29,095 nt of DNA from Sphingomonadales bacterium UBA2369 (GCA_002344055.1 DDTH01000007.1:1-29095), one strand, 5' to 3'; numbered from the stretch's first letter, positions 1-5,790 are shown. The notes: a model not told the origin generated them from the sequence alone. Numbers and translations are program-made.

Positions 1-324
1 CTGGAGACGCCCATCGGCGACGAGGAGGACAGCCACCTTGGCGACTTCATCGAGGACAAGAACGCCGTCCTGCCGCTGGACAGTGCCATTCAGGAAAACC
101 TCAAGGAAACGACGACCCGGGTTCTGGCCAGCCTGACCCCGCGCGAGGAACGCGTGCTGCGCATGCGCTTCGGCATCGGCATGAACACCGATCACACGCT
201 GGAGGAAGTGGGGCAGCAGTTCTCGGTGACGCGTGAGCGGATTCGCCAGATCGAGGCGAAGGCGCTGCGGAAGCTGAAGCATCCGAGCCGGTCGCGGAAG
301 ATGCGGTCGTTCCTGGACCAGTAG
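1..324 (+). CDS. rpoD: RNA polymerase primary sigma factor RpoD, C-terminal end (5' part outside window)
   Basis: The open frame enters from the left edge and stops with TAG at 322-324. It gives the last 107 residues of the housekeeping sigma-70 factor. Visible in order: the end of region 3 (LETPIGDEEDSHLGDFIED) and complete region 4. Region 4 includes ASLTPREERVLRMRFGIG and the helix-turn-helix TLEEVGQQFSVTRERIRQIE, which contacts the -35 element, and ends KLKHPSRSRKMRSFLDQ. The protein directs core RNA polymerase to most promoters. Recognition is from near-invariant family motifs, so confidence is high. The oddity is that the last roughly 88 codons occur again at 1014-1280, after an intervening lipoprotein gene, with mostly synonymous differences. 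Confidence 0.97.
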   Translation: METPIGDEEDSHLGDFIEDKNAVLPLDSAIQENLKETTTRVLASLTPREERVLRMRFGIGMNTDHTLEEVGQQFSVTRERIRQIEAKALRKLKHPSRSRKMRSFLDQ

Positions 325-333
325 GCGAACCGG

Positions 334-999
334 ATGCTGCGGGGGATCATCGCCGGCCTCGTGCTGCTGCTTGTCGCGGCATGCGGTGGCCCGTCGGGCA
401 ACAACGCGACCGCGCTCCACTCCCCCGTTGCCGACAATTTCTCGGCCGTACCGGCAACGCCTGCGGCGCCCCCAGCCGCGGCCGGCGATGAGGCAGCCGC
501 CCGCCAGGCATGGCAGGATTGGGACGATCTGGAAGCGCGGGCGCAGAAAGTGTGTGACCCGACGATCAACGCCTCCCGATCGGTCGGAAATACCGGCGTC
601 ATCTGCGGTTGCAACTTCGGGGGAACCGCGAGCAGCATCGATGGCCGCCGTGTTTGCGCGGGCGGAAGGTTTACCGGTTCGGCCACCAGCAGATATGGCA
701 ACGATGTTGCCTGCGGGGGATTGTTCACCGGAACAGCGACCAGCACCGATGGGCACCGTGTCTGTGCCGGCGGCCGCTTTACCGGCACAACAACCAGCCG
801 CGACGGGCGCAACGTAGCGTGCGGAGGCCTGTTCACCGGAACGGCGACCAGCACGGACGGACGAAGAGTCTGCGCGGGCGGCCTCTTCACGGGCTCTACG
901 ACCAGCCGGGATGGCACCGATGTCGCATGCGGGGGCCAGTTCACGGGAACCGCCCGCAGCAGGGACGGACGGCTGGAATGCCGGGGCGGGCGGTACTGA
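334..999 (+). CDS. Putative lipoprotein with seven 18-residue Cys-containing tandem repeats
   Basis: A 221-residue protein I do not recognise. Residues 1-17 are a lipoprotein signal with lipobox LVAAC (Cys17 lipidated), so it is probably membrane-anchored in the periplasm or outer membrane. Residues 18-60 are Ala/Pro-rich linker. Residues 92-221 are seven tandem 18-residue units with consensus GGxFTGTxTSxDGxxV plus a cysteine, then a partial GGRY. Successive units alternate between ending VCA and VAC, so the cysteine shifts by one position every other repeat (Cys108, 127, 144, 163, 180, 199, 216). This periodicity suggests a solenoid or stacked beta structure with possible inter-repeat disulfides (inference). 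The start ATG lies 9 bp after the rpoD stop with only a weak AGG upstream, so it may be read from the rpoD transcript. It sits exactly between the two copies of the rpoD 3' end. Confidence 0.75.
   Translation: MLRGIIAGLVLLLVAACGGPSGNNATALHSPVADNFSAVPATPAAPPAAAGDEAAARQAWQDWDDLEARAQKVCDPTINASRSVGNTGVICGCNFGGTASSIDGRRVCAGGRFTGSATSRYGNDVACGGLFTGTATSTDGHRVCAGGRFTGTTTSRDGRNVACGGLFTGTATSTDGRRVCAGGLFTGSTTSRDGTDVACGGQFTGTARSRDGRLECRGGRY
607..996 (+). repeat. Coding tandem repeat, 54-bp period, about 7 units
   Basis: The DNA behind the 18-residue repeats of the lipoprotein. Units begin about every 54 bp (first degenerate) and alternate in two subtypes, giving a 108-bp higher-order period. Both strands stay open through the array, which produces a long spurious antisense frame. 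Such arrays can gain or lose units by slippage or recombination. Confidence 0.8.
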
Positions 1000-1022
1000 C
1001 GGTCACATAGGGCAGGAATGCG

Positions 1023-1280
1023 GTGATCCCGGTGGACGCCGCGATCCAGGCGAACCTCAAGGAGACGGTGACGCGGGTGCTCGCCAGCCTGACCCCGCGC
1101 GAGGAGCGCGTCCTGCGCATGCGCTTCGGCATCGGCATGAACACCGATCACACGCTGGAGGAAGTGGGGCAGCAGTTCAGCGTGACGCGCGAGCGTATCC
1201 GGCAGATCGAGGCGAAGGCGCTGCGGAAGCTGAAGCATCCGAGCCGGTCGCGAAAGATGCGGTCGTTTCTCGATCGGTGA
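1023..1280 (+). CDS. Duplicated rpoD 3' end: stand-alone sigma-70 region 4 fragment
   Basis: An 85-residue frame from GTG 1023 to TGA 1278-1280, almost identical to the C-terminus of RpoD at 1-324. From Val-Leu-Ala-Ser (VLASLTPREERV) to the end it differs by only one amino acid (last residue Arg instead of Gln), although about 13 codons differ synonymously. The first 18 codons carry the few other replacements. Homology starts at about 1014 and an in-frame TAG sits at 1008, so the rest of RpoD is absent. A GGGCAGG about 6 nt before GTG could serve as a weak ribosome site. It retains the whole region 4 helix-turn-helix, but not region 2, so it cannot be a complete sigma factor. It is either a recombination remnant of a second rpoD allele or a small expressed region-4 protein. 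Which one cannot be decided from sequence. Confidence 0.6.
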   Translation: MIPVDAAIQANLKETVTRVLASLTPREERVLRMRFGIGMNTDHTLEEVGQQFSVTRERIRQIEAKALRKLKHPSRSRKMRSFLDR

Positions 1281-1326
1281 ACCGTGGCTCACGGAGCGGA
1301 CCCTAGTTAGCGCACTGCCACCGACC

Positions 1327-1379
1327 GAATTACGGGATTTAGTAAACTGTCACCGTAATTGAAACTGTCACCGTAATTC
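1327..1379. repeat. Short direct repeat plus inverted repeat (AATTACGGTGACAGTTT type)
   Basis: AAACTGTCACCGTAATT occurs at 1344-1360 and again at 1362-1378, two perfect 17-bp copies with an 18-bp period. GAATTACGG at 1327-1335 is the reverse complement of CCGTAATTC at 1371-1379, so the block can form a hairpin enclosing the direct repeats. It lies where GC content drops, just after the second rpoD end. It resembles terminal or REP-like motifs seen near IS200/RAYT-type transposases (from memory, uncertain), or an iteron or attachment site. No transposase is in the window. The 1281-1530 gap holds only this, the hairpins at 1449-1479 and no convincing gene. Confidence 0.6.
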
Positions 1380-1448
1380 GTAATTCTGCGATAACACTGA
1401 GAAAGAAGCGCTTTGTATACGCAGGATTGGAGCTCCTTGCATGGAGAA

Positions 1449-1479
1449 GCGCGAAACTCGCGCGAGCAGGACACCTGCT
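1449..1479 (-). other. Two adjacent perfect hairpins downstream of the nucleotidyltransferase gene
   Basis: GCGCGA-AAC-TCGCGC (1449-1463) is followed one base later by AGCAGG-ACA-CCTGCT (1465-1479). Both are perfect 6-bp stems with 3-nt loops, 50-80 bp beyond the stop of the minus-strand operon. Neither is followed by a T-tract on the minus strand, so they are not a classical terminator. They could stabilise the operon mRNA 3' end or be part of a recombination site. Confidence 0.4.
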
Positions 1480-1530
1480 GCTTCATCGGCTCCATGACCT
1501 TAATATCCTCCCACCTCTCGATGACTCCGA

Positions 1531-1851
1531 TTAAGGCGCCCACGCACGACCAGGCGTGTGATCCGTAGCAGCAATTAGCTTTGCACCCACCGTCTCTAGG
1601 AACTGAAGCTCAGCTTCCTCCTCGATGGACATAACGATAATATCAATCGGAAAGTCACCGCAGTATTTTGACAGAGATGTCCTAACTGCGATCCTGTCGG
1701 CTATATCATCGCAAACAAACGCGATATCGATATCGCTCCACCCAGTTTTCGACCGAAGCGTAGACCCGAATAGGAAGGCTCTCACGGCGCTGCCTGTCTT
1801 AGTAGATTTTATCGTGCCTGTTATTAAATCTAGTGCCTCATCTATAATCAT
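1531..1851 (-). CDS. Minimal nucleotidyltransferase (MNT-type) domain protein
   Basis: A 106-residue protein of the DNA polymerase beta-like nucleotidyltransferase superfamily. The GS motif (FLFGS, Ser30) is followed by SDIDIAF with Asp40 and Asp42, and by the third acidic residue Asp70 in PIDIIV, so the catalytic set looks complete. Proteins of this size usually transfer a nucleotide (often AMP) to a partner protein, for example MNT antitoxins acting on HEPN toxins. Its start overlaps the stop of the upstream gene (ATGA at 1848-1851), indicating translational coupling in the HNH-unknown-MNT operon. It is not a CD-NTase of CBASS: it is far too short. The upstream partner does not look like a typical HEPN protein. 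GC content is visibly below the rest of the window, which suggests horizontal acquisition. Confidence 0.8.
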   Translation of the reverse strand: MIIDEALDLITGTIKSTKTGSAVRAFLFGSTLRSKTGWSDIDIAFVCDDIADRIAVRTSLSKYCGDFPIDIIVMSIEEEAELQFLETVGAKLIAATDHTPGRAWAP

Positions 1852-2486
1852 CTTCCTAATCTATCAAATAGGTCTTTGGAGCTGATCAGATCAATACCAA
1901 GCTCGGTACCGACATCTACTGCTTTAGCGACAATGCGCCCCATATTATTCGTGTGGAATAACACATCAAAATGGCCATATCGGTCGTATAAGGTTCGGAC
2001 CTCGTCCGCTGTGAGATCATACTTATCGGAGATAGCGACGCTTAGCGTGTCCCCAGCCTTACGATGCACGCGCCATACACGGTCGTATATCCTCGACACT
2101 CCGTTAACCGCGCGATGCTGCCTCAGACGCCGCTCAACGTATTCATATTCCTTGAAAACGTAGTCTCCCGGATATTTCATTGTTATCGCCCGACGGAGAT
2201 CGCCCACGCCACCAAATGCGGCTCCGTGCGCGGCGAGAGTCTCAATCGCCTCTCCGTCCCACATCCCGCTTGATGGAATGTTGACCAGGAAGCTCAACTC
2301 ATCGTGGACGCCCGTCAACGGAGCTACATCGGAGTGTTTAACATGTGGAATGGACAAGACCGCTATAAGAGTGGGGTCGAGTGTCTCCCGTTCCACAGAG
2401 ACAAAGTGACCATCAAGAGCCTTTGCTGATAGGCCATCGCGCTCATCTTCCATCAGAATCTTAGCAATCCAATCTGAAGATGCCAT
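1848..2486 (-). CDS. Unknown protein between HNH nuclease and nucleotidyltransferase genes
   Basis: A 212-residue protein I cannot place. The ATG at 2486 has GGAGG 8 nt upstream; a TTG at 2489 is an alternative start. There is no signal peptide or membrane segment, so it is probably cytosolic. The C-terminal third (about 165-212: VRTLYDRYGHFDVLFHTN, then helix-strand-helix to DLFDRLGR) has an alternating alpha/beta look. RxxxxH strings occur at 119-124 (RRLRQH) and 136-141 (RVWRVH), but they lack the polar residue after Arg typical of HEPN RNases, so I do not call HEPN. It lies 3 bp after the HNH gene stop and overlaps the MNT gene start by 4 bp, so it is probably produced with both. It could be the target or partner of the nucleotidyltransferase (inference). 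Confidence 0.7.
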   Translation of the reverse strand: MASSDWIAKILMEDERDGLSAKALDGHFVSVERETLDPTLIAVLSIPHVKHSDVAPLTGVHDELSFLVNIPSSGMWDGEAIETLAAHGAAFGGVGDLRRAITMKYPGDYVFKEYEYVERRLRQHRAVNGVSRIYDRVWRVHRKAGDTLSVAISDKYDLTADEVRTLYDRYGHFDVLFHTNNMGRIVAKAVDVGTELGIDLISSKDLFDRLGR

Positions 2487-2489
2487 CAA

Positions 2490-3182
2490 TCAGTCCTCCA
2501 TCATCCGTTCCATCTCGGCGGGATACTGCCTGCCCCCAGTCATCCCTTCTAGATGCCTTGCAGCGACATCGTCTGTGTGTTGCCGCATATACTCCAGCAC
2601 CTGCGGCTCCGCGTTTGTCATAAGCTCCCGGTTTGCGTCGAGTATCGCAATAATCCGTCGGTTATTGGGTATTATTTTGGCTAAGACTTTACGGGTCCAA
2701 ACCTCCAAGGCGTTGCTTTCGGGATCATATTTAGCATCGGTGCCTGGTCCATATTCCTCAAGAATATGCTTGCTCTCGCGCATTAGGGGTTCGATCGCCG
2801 ACCTCACAGCTTTGCGGGTGTCGTGGCGAACAGCGCCAAAGACACCTGCGAGCTTGTCCGACCGATCCTGTTTCCAGCGGCGAAGCGTATCGTCAGGAAA
2901 CGCATCCGGGGCCTTGTCGATGATCGTGTGACAGGTGGGGCAGAGGAGAATCAGATTGTCGTATGCGCCTCGATCCGCCGCGCTTAGTTCTGTATTCGCG
3001 CGAGGCCCTTGATCGTTTGCGGCGAAAATATGCGCCATCTCGCCAATGTGGATTGGGCCTGAGTCTGGGGCGGCAAACAGTTCACGCGCGCAGTCCGGGT
3101 TTTGGCAATAGCCAGCTGAGTCGGCGAATAGCCGCAGTCGAGTGACCTGGTCCGGACTAGCTTTGCCTCTCGAACAAGCCAC
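2490..3182 (-). CDS. HNH endonuclease, first gene of a putative defence/toxin operon
   Basis: A 230-residue soluble protein with an N-terminal HNH (beta-beta-alpha metal) nuclease domain. Visible are Cys26-x4-Cys31, then EMAHIFA with His51, DNLILLCPTCHTIID with Asn76, and Cys81-x2-Cys84 followed by His85. The four cysteines likely hold a structural zinc and His51/Asn76/His85 form the HNH set. After about residue 110 the protein is helical and charged with no domain I recognise; this part may sense a signal or bind a partner. It is not long enough for a SAVED domain as in Cap5. The start is GTG 3182 with GGAGG 4 nt upstream. It leads a tightly packed minus-strand operon with the unknown protein and the MNT nucleotidyltransferase, in DNA of lower GC than its flanks. 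Confidence 0.85.
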   Translation of the reverse strand: MACSRGKASPDQVTRLRLFADSAGYCQNPDCARELFAAPDSGPIHIGEMAHIFAANDQGPRANTELSAADRGAYDNLILLCPTCHTIIDKAPDAFPDDTLRRWKQDRSDKLAGVFGAVRHDTRKAVRSAIEPLMRESKHILEEYGPGTDAKYDPESNALEVWTRKVLAKIIPNNRRIIAILDANRELMTNAEPQVLEYMRQHTDDVAARHLEGMTGGRQYPAEMERMMED

Positions 3183-3226
3183 AACGCCTCCGACTCTTAT
3201 GGGTGGCTAAGATGATGCCCGAGCAG

Positions 3227-3274
3227 CCCCTTTTGAAGGGGAAGCCTAGTCCGCCAAACGGGCGAACCGACTAG
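3227..3274 (-). terminator. Tandem hairpins at the 3' end of the terminase operon
   Basis: CTAGTC (3246-3251) pairs with GACTAG (3269-3274), with an inner CGCC/GGCG stem. The terL stop codon lies in this hairpin. CCCCTT-TTG-AAGGGG (3227-3241) follows on the minus strand. There is no clear U-tract, so termination is only plausible. The pair also marks the junction between the terminase genes and the low-GC island. Confidence 0.35.
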
Positions 3275-5052
3275 ACTGTCCTCACCCTCGGCCCGGCCCC
3301 GCCCTTTAGCGTCAACTCAGTCAACGCCCACACCATCGCATCCGCTCTGTCCGGCGAGCCACCCGGCCCCTGATAATCCCCGCCCGCGATCAGGCCGCAC
3401 AGCTGCGCTTCTAGCTCCGGGAAGCGCCCGTGGAGCACCACCTTCCCCGCTTCGAACAGGTGGGCGATGGGGGCGGCGCGATCGGCCTTTCCGACGTGGG
3501 CGGTGACGGGTTTGACGTGGAGGTGCGGATCGGCGGTCAGCAGGATCGCCTTCACCATGCGGCCGCCCTGGTTGGTTTCGGCGACGATGGTGGTGGGGAT
3601 GGGGTGATGGTGTGCGGCGTGTTCCGTTGGCGTCAGGGCGTCTTGTTCCGCTCGCGCAAGGGCGCGAGCGGCCCCTCCACCGTCCCGGATCAAGTCCGGG
3701 ACGGTCCCCCTCCCCTCGAAATCGAGGGGAGGATTTGAAGGGGCCCCTCCACCATCCGGCCTTGCCGGATGGTCCCCCTCCCTCCGCGGGCATTCCACCG
3801 ACGCTGACGCGTCGTCGGAGCCTTGAAGCCCGCTCCGCCCATCGCTGCGCGACAGGGAGGATTGGGGGGTGGTGGCTTCTCCCCTCAGGGAGAGGGGGAA
3901 GTAGCGGCCGTGGATGGCGGCGGCGGTGGCGACTGCGCTGGCCCAGCCTTCGGGGGTGCGGGCGGTGACGCTGTGGTCGGCGAGGACGTGGGCGATGCCT
4001 TCATCGTCCAGCGCGCAGGCGATGATGCCGCAGGTGCCGTCGGCGATGGGCGGGTCCACGCCGATGACCACCCGGATCAAAGTGGTGCTGTGATCCGGGA
4101 AGGTGGAAGAGAGGCAGGAAGAAGAAGAGCCACCCCTAGCCCCTCCAAGAAGGCTTGGAGGGGAATCCGGTTGCGTGGAGCTTGCAGAGTCGGGCTCCCC
4201 TCCAGCCCTTGCTGGAGGGGTTGGGGGTGGTTCTTGCTTTCTGCATTTCTCCAGCAACTCCACGGTCCACAGCGCACCGGGCGTATCGGTGAGGAGTTCG
4301 CCGTCCAGTTCCTGCCTCCCCAGGCGCGTGCCGGCGTAGAGGGCGTGGACGCGGGCCTTGAAAGCGGGGGAGATGTGGGGGTTTTCGAGCGTGCTGCCGC
4401 GCGTGGTGAGCGTGTCGGGATCGGCAATGATGGCGGTTAGTAAGGGGCCGGCCTTCGGCGTGGTGGTGATCAGGGCGCGGGGCCGCTCGCCCAGACGCAG
4501 GCCGAGCTGGAGCATGTCCCAGCTGTCCGCCGCGCGCTCCCACTTGGCCAGCTCGTCGCACCAGGCGAGATGATGTTCGGGGCCGCGCAGGCGATCCGGG
4601 CTGGCGCCGGAGAAGAGCGTGGCGGTGGCGCCGGACTTGAAGATGAGCTGGTTCAGGCTGGGGTGCCAGGCGGCGATGCGATCGGCGGCGACATGCAGCA
4701 GCCCGCTGCGCCCCTCCACCATCACGCGGCGGGCATCCTCGATCGTCGCGCCGACGAGCGCGATGTCGAGTGGCTCGGCGGTGTCGGCGTGGTGCGCGAC
4801 CTGCGCGGTGATCCACTGCGCGCCGGCCAGCGTCTTGCCGAAGCCGCGGCCGGCCATGATGATCCAGGTGCGCCAGGTCTCGGCCTTGGGGTCTTCCGGG
4901 CGAACGACCTGCCCCTCATGCGCCCAGACCGGGAAATGCGCGGCGAGGACGGCGCGATCGCAGGAGCGCAGGCCGATCAGCAGGCGATCGCTTTCGTCCT
5001 CCCGAAGCCGGCCGGTGACATCGTCCCACGCGGGGCTGGGGGTGGGCTTCAT
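3271..5052 (-). CDS. Phage/GTA terminase large subunit (TerL) with two in-frame repeat insertions
   Basis: The 593-residue DNA-packaging motor. The N-terminal ATPase has Walker A GRGFGKT (68-74), Walker B LAWCDE (Asp166-Glu167) and the coupling motif ITTTPKAG (195-202). The C-terminal RNase H-like nuclease shows VIGVDPP (Asp333), VAETNQGG (Glu492) and PDRADAMVWAL (Asp571). Family members of this type are usually about 420-460 residues. The excess is explained by two low-complexity Pro/Gly/Ser/Arg blocks at about 273-320 (domain linker) and 384-466 (inside the nuclease domain). At DNA level these are the same palindromic repeats found between genes elsewhere in the window. The frame stays open and all catalytic motifs are present, so the protein may still be made. 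Its start overlaps the small-subunit stop by 4 bp. No portal, capsid or tail genes follow, so this is an orphan pair, probably from a gene transfer agent or degraded prophage. Confidence 0.9.
   Translation of the reverse strand: MKPTPSPAWDDVTGRLREDESDRLLIGLRSCDRAVLAAHFPVWAHEGQVVRPEDPKAETWRTWIIMAGRGFGKTLAGAQWITAQVAHHADTAEPLDIALVGATIEDARRVMVEGRSGLLHVAADRIAAWHPSLNQLIFKSGATATLFSGASPDRLRGPEHHLAWCDELAKWERAADSWDMLQLGLRLGERPRALITTTPKAGPLLTAIIADPDTLTTRGSTLENPHISPAFKARVHALYAGTRLGRQELDGELLTDTPGALWTVELLEKCRKQEPPPTPPARAGGEPDSASSTQPDSPPSLLGGARGGSSSSCLSSTFPDHSTTLIRVVIGVDPPIADGTCGIIACALDDEGIAHVLADHSVTARTPEGWASAVATAAAIHGRYFPLSLRGEATTPQSSLSRSDGRSGLQGSDDASASVECPRREGDHPARPDGGGAPSNPPLDFEGRGTVPDLIRDGGGAARALARAEQDALTPTEHAAHHHPIPTTIVAETNQGGRMVKAILLTADPHLHVKPVTAHVGKADRAAPIAHLFEAGKVVLHGRFPELEAQLCGLIAGGDYQGPGGSPDRADAMVWALTELTLKGGAGPRVRTV
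3655..3903. repeat. Cluster of palindromic repeats inserted in frame inside terL (nuclease domain)
   Basis: Consecutive perfect or near-perfect palindromes: ACCGTCCCGGA with its complement (about 3679-3705), CCTCCCCTCGA with TCGAGGGGAGG (about 3709-3732), and CCATCCGGC with GCCGGATGG (about 3752-3772). A further CTCCCCTCAGGGAGAGG-like palindrome lies near 3882-3900. The spacing text (CCCCTCCAC...GGTCCCCCTCC) matches the repeat downstream of the enoyl-CoA hydratase gene (14753-14888). Here the whole block is translated as about 83 residues of TerL. Confidence 0.75.
4126..4234. repeat. 109-bp inverted-repeat element inserted in frame in terL (linker)
   Basis: The ends are imperfect 22-nt inverted repeats (4126-4147 and 4213-4234; AGAGCCACCCCT... 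and ...GGTTGGGGGTGGTTCT). Inside are two stem-loops, CCCCTCCAAG/CTTGGAGGGG and CCCCTCCAGC/GCTGGAGGGG. The right end is identical over 22 nt to the right end of the element at 17146-17243. It is translated as part of TerL residues about 273-309. Confidence 0.8.
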
Positions 5053-5762
5053 GCGGGTTCGGGAGGCGGATCGTCAGGCCGATCCTTGCGCGCGGCGCGG
5101 ATGGCGGCGGCGCGGCGGCGGACGGTCTCCAGCACCTGCTCGATCGAGGGCGGCTTCGCGCGCTGACCCGGGCGCTTGCCCTCCCCCTTCACCGCGGCGC
5201 GATGCAGGCCGATCAGCTTGATCGCCTGATCCGCGCTGACCGGGCCGATGGCGCGTTCGGTGAAGGTGATGCCCTCCACCGATTCCGCGGCGGCGCAGAC
5301 CACGCCCATTTCCAGCCGGGCATAGCCCTGCGCGAGGGCGGCATCCCATTTGCGCTCGAAGTCGGGATGCTCGCGCCGGCGGCGATAGACGGCGTCGGAG
5401 CCGATCCCGGCCGCCTCGCACGAGGCGCGGACGTTGGAGGTGGTGGCGAGGTGATCGAGAAAATCCTGCTCGATCGCGTCCGTCCAGGGATTCTGGCCGC
5501 GCACGTAAGTGGGGCGCGCGGGGACGCCGCCGAGGCGGACGCGGGCGGGGCGGACGTGGCCGGGGGCGAGGCTGGCGGGCGGGCGGCGCAGCGCGGCCCA
5601 GCGCGCGGCGAAGGAGTCCCGGCGACGGCGCTGCCGGTAGGCCGTCGCCACGCCCCACCCGATCGCCGCGGCCGCTTGTGCGACATTGCCCAGCGCCGCC
5701 AACGCCCCCAGAAAGGCCTCATCCTCCGCCACGCCCCAACGACACCGATCCTGTCTCTGCAT
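5049..5762 (-). CDS. Putative terminase small subunit (DNA-recognition, tandem HTH)
   Basis: A 237-residue Arg/Ala-rich protein immediately upstream of terL (4-bp ATGA overlap), the usual place of the small terminase subunit that recognises DNA for packaging. It contains two copies of one helix-turn-helix-like module. The first is FLGALAALGNVAQAAAAIG ... YRQRRRR ... F..RW (about 15-60). The second is FLDHLATTSNVRASCEAAGI ... YRRRREHPDFERKWDAAL (about 100-142). The C-terminus is basic with IEQVLETVRRRAAAIRAARK. I chose ATG 5762 because AAGGAG lies 8 nt upstream; an ATG 30 bp further up would overlap the -10 box of a good promoter. Function is assigned from position and HTH pattern rather than from a diagnostic motif. 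Confidence 0.75.
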   Translation of the reverse strand: MQRQDRCRWGVAEDEAFLGALAALGNVAQAAAAIGWGVATAYRQRRRRDSFAARWAALRRPPASLAPGHVRPARVRLGGVPARPTYVRGQNPWTDAIEQDFLDHLATTSNVRASCEAAGIGSDAVYRRRREHPDFERKWDAALAQGYARLEMGVVCAAAESVEGITFTERAIGPVSADQAIKLIGLHRAAVKGEGKRPGQRAKPPSIEQVLETVRRRAAAIRAARKDRPDDPPPEPA

Positions 5763-5790
5763 CTTCCCGCTCCTTATCAGCCGTTCCGGC

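Noticed and set aside
192..1292. 366-codon open frame on the minus strand across the lipoprotein and second rpoD end
   Set aside because: It is the antisense of the tandem repeat and of rpoD. The Pro/Val/Arg repeats are produced by the 54-bp period and no protein family is recognisable.
1344..1378. CRISPR array
   Set aside because: Only two copies of a 17-bp repeat separated by one base; no spacers and no cas genes.
1307..1543. 78-codon minus-strand frame following the nucleotidyltransferase gene (GTG start)
   Set aside because: Its C-terminal part (NYGDSFNYGDSL) is just the translated 17-bp direct repeats and it runs through two hairpins. It has no good ribosome site and no domain.
1848..2486. 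HEPN toxin assignment for the middle gene because of RxxxxH strings
   Set aside because: The residue after Arg is not polar in either string as HEPN motifs require, and the surrounding sequence is not the usual all-helical pattern.
1531..3182. CBASS-like reading (cyclic-nucleotide synthase plus HNH effector)
   Set aside because: The nucleotidyltransferase is only 106 residues and the HNH protein has no room for a SAVED sensor, so a CD-NTase/Cap5 pair is not supported.
3612..4440. Several plus-strand frames opposite terL
   Set aside because: High-GC antisense shadows rich in Gly/Arg/Ala; the minus-strand frame has all terminase motifs.
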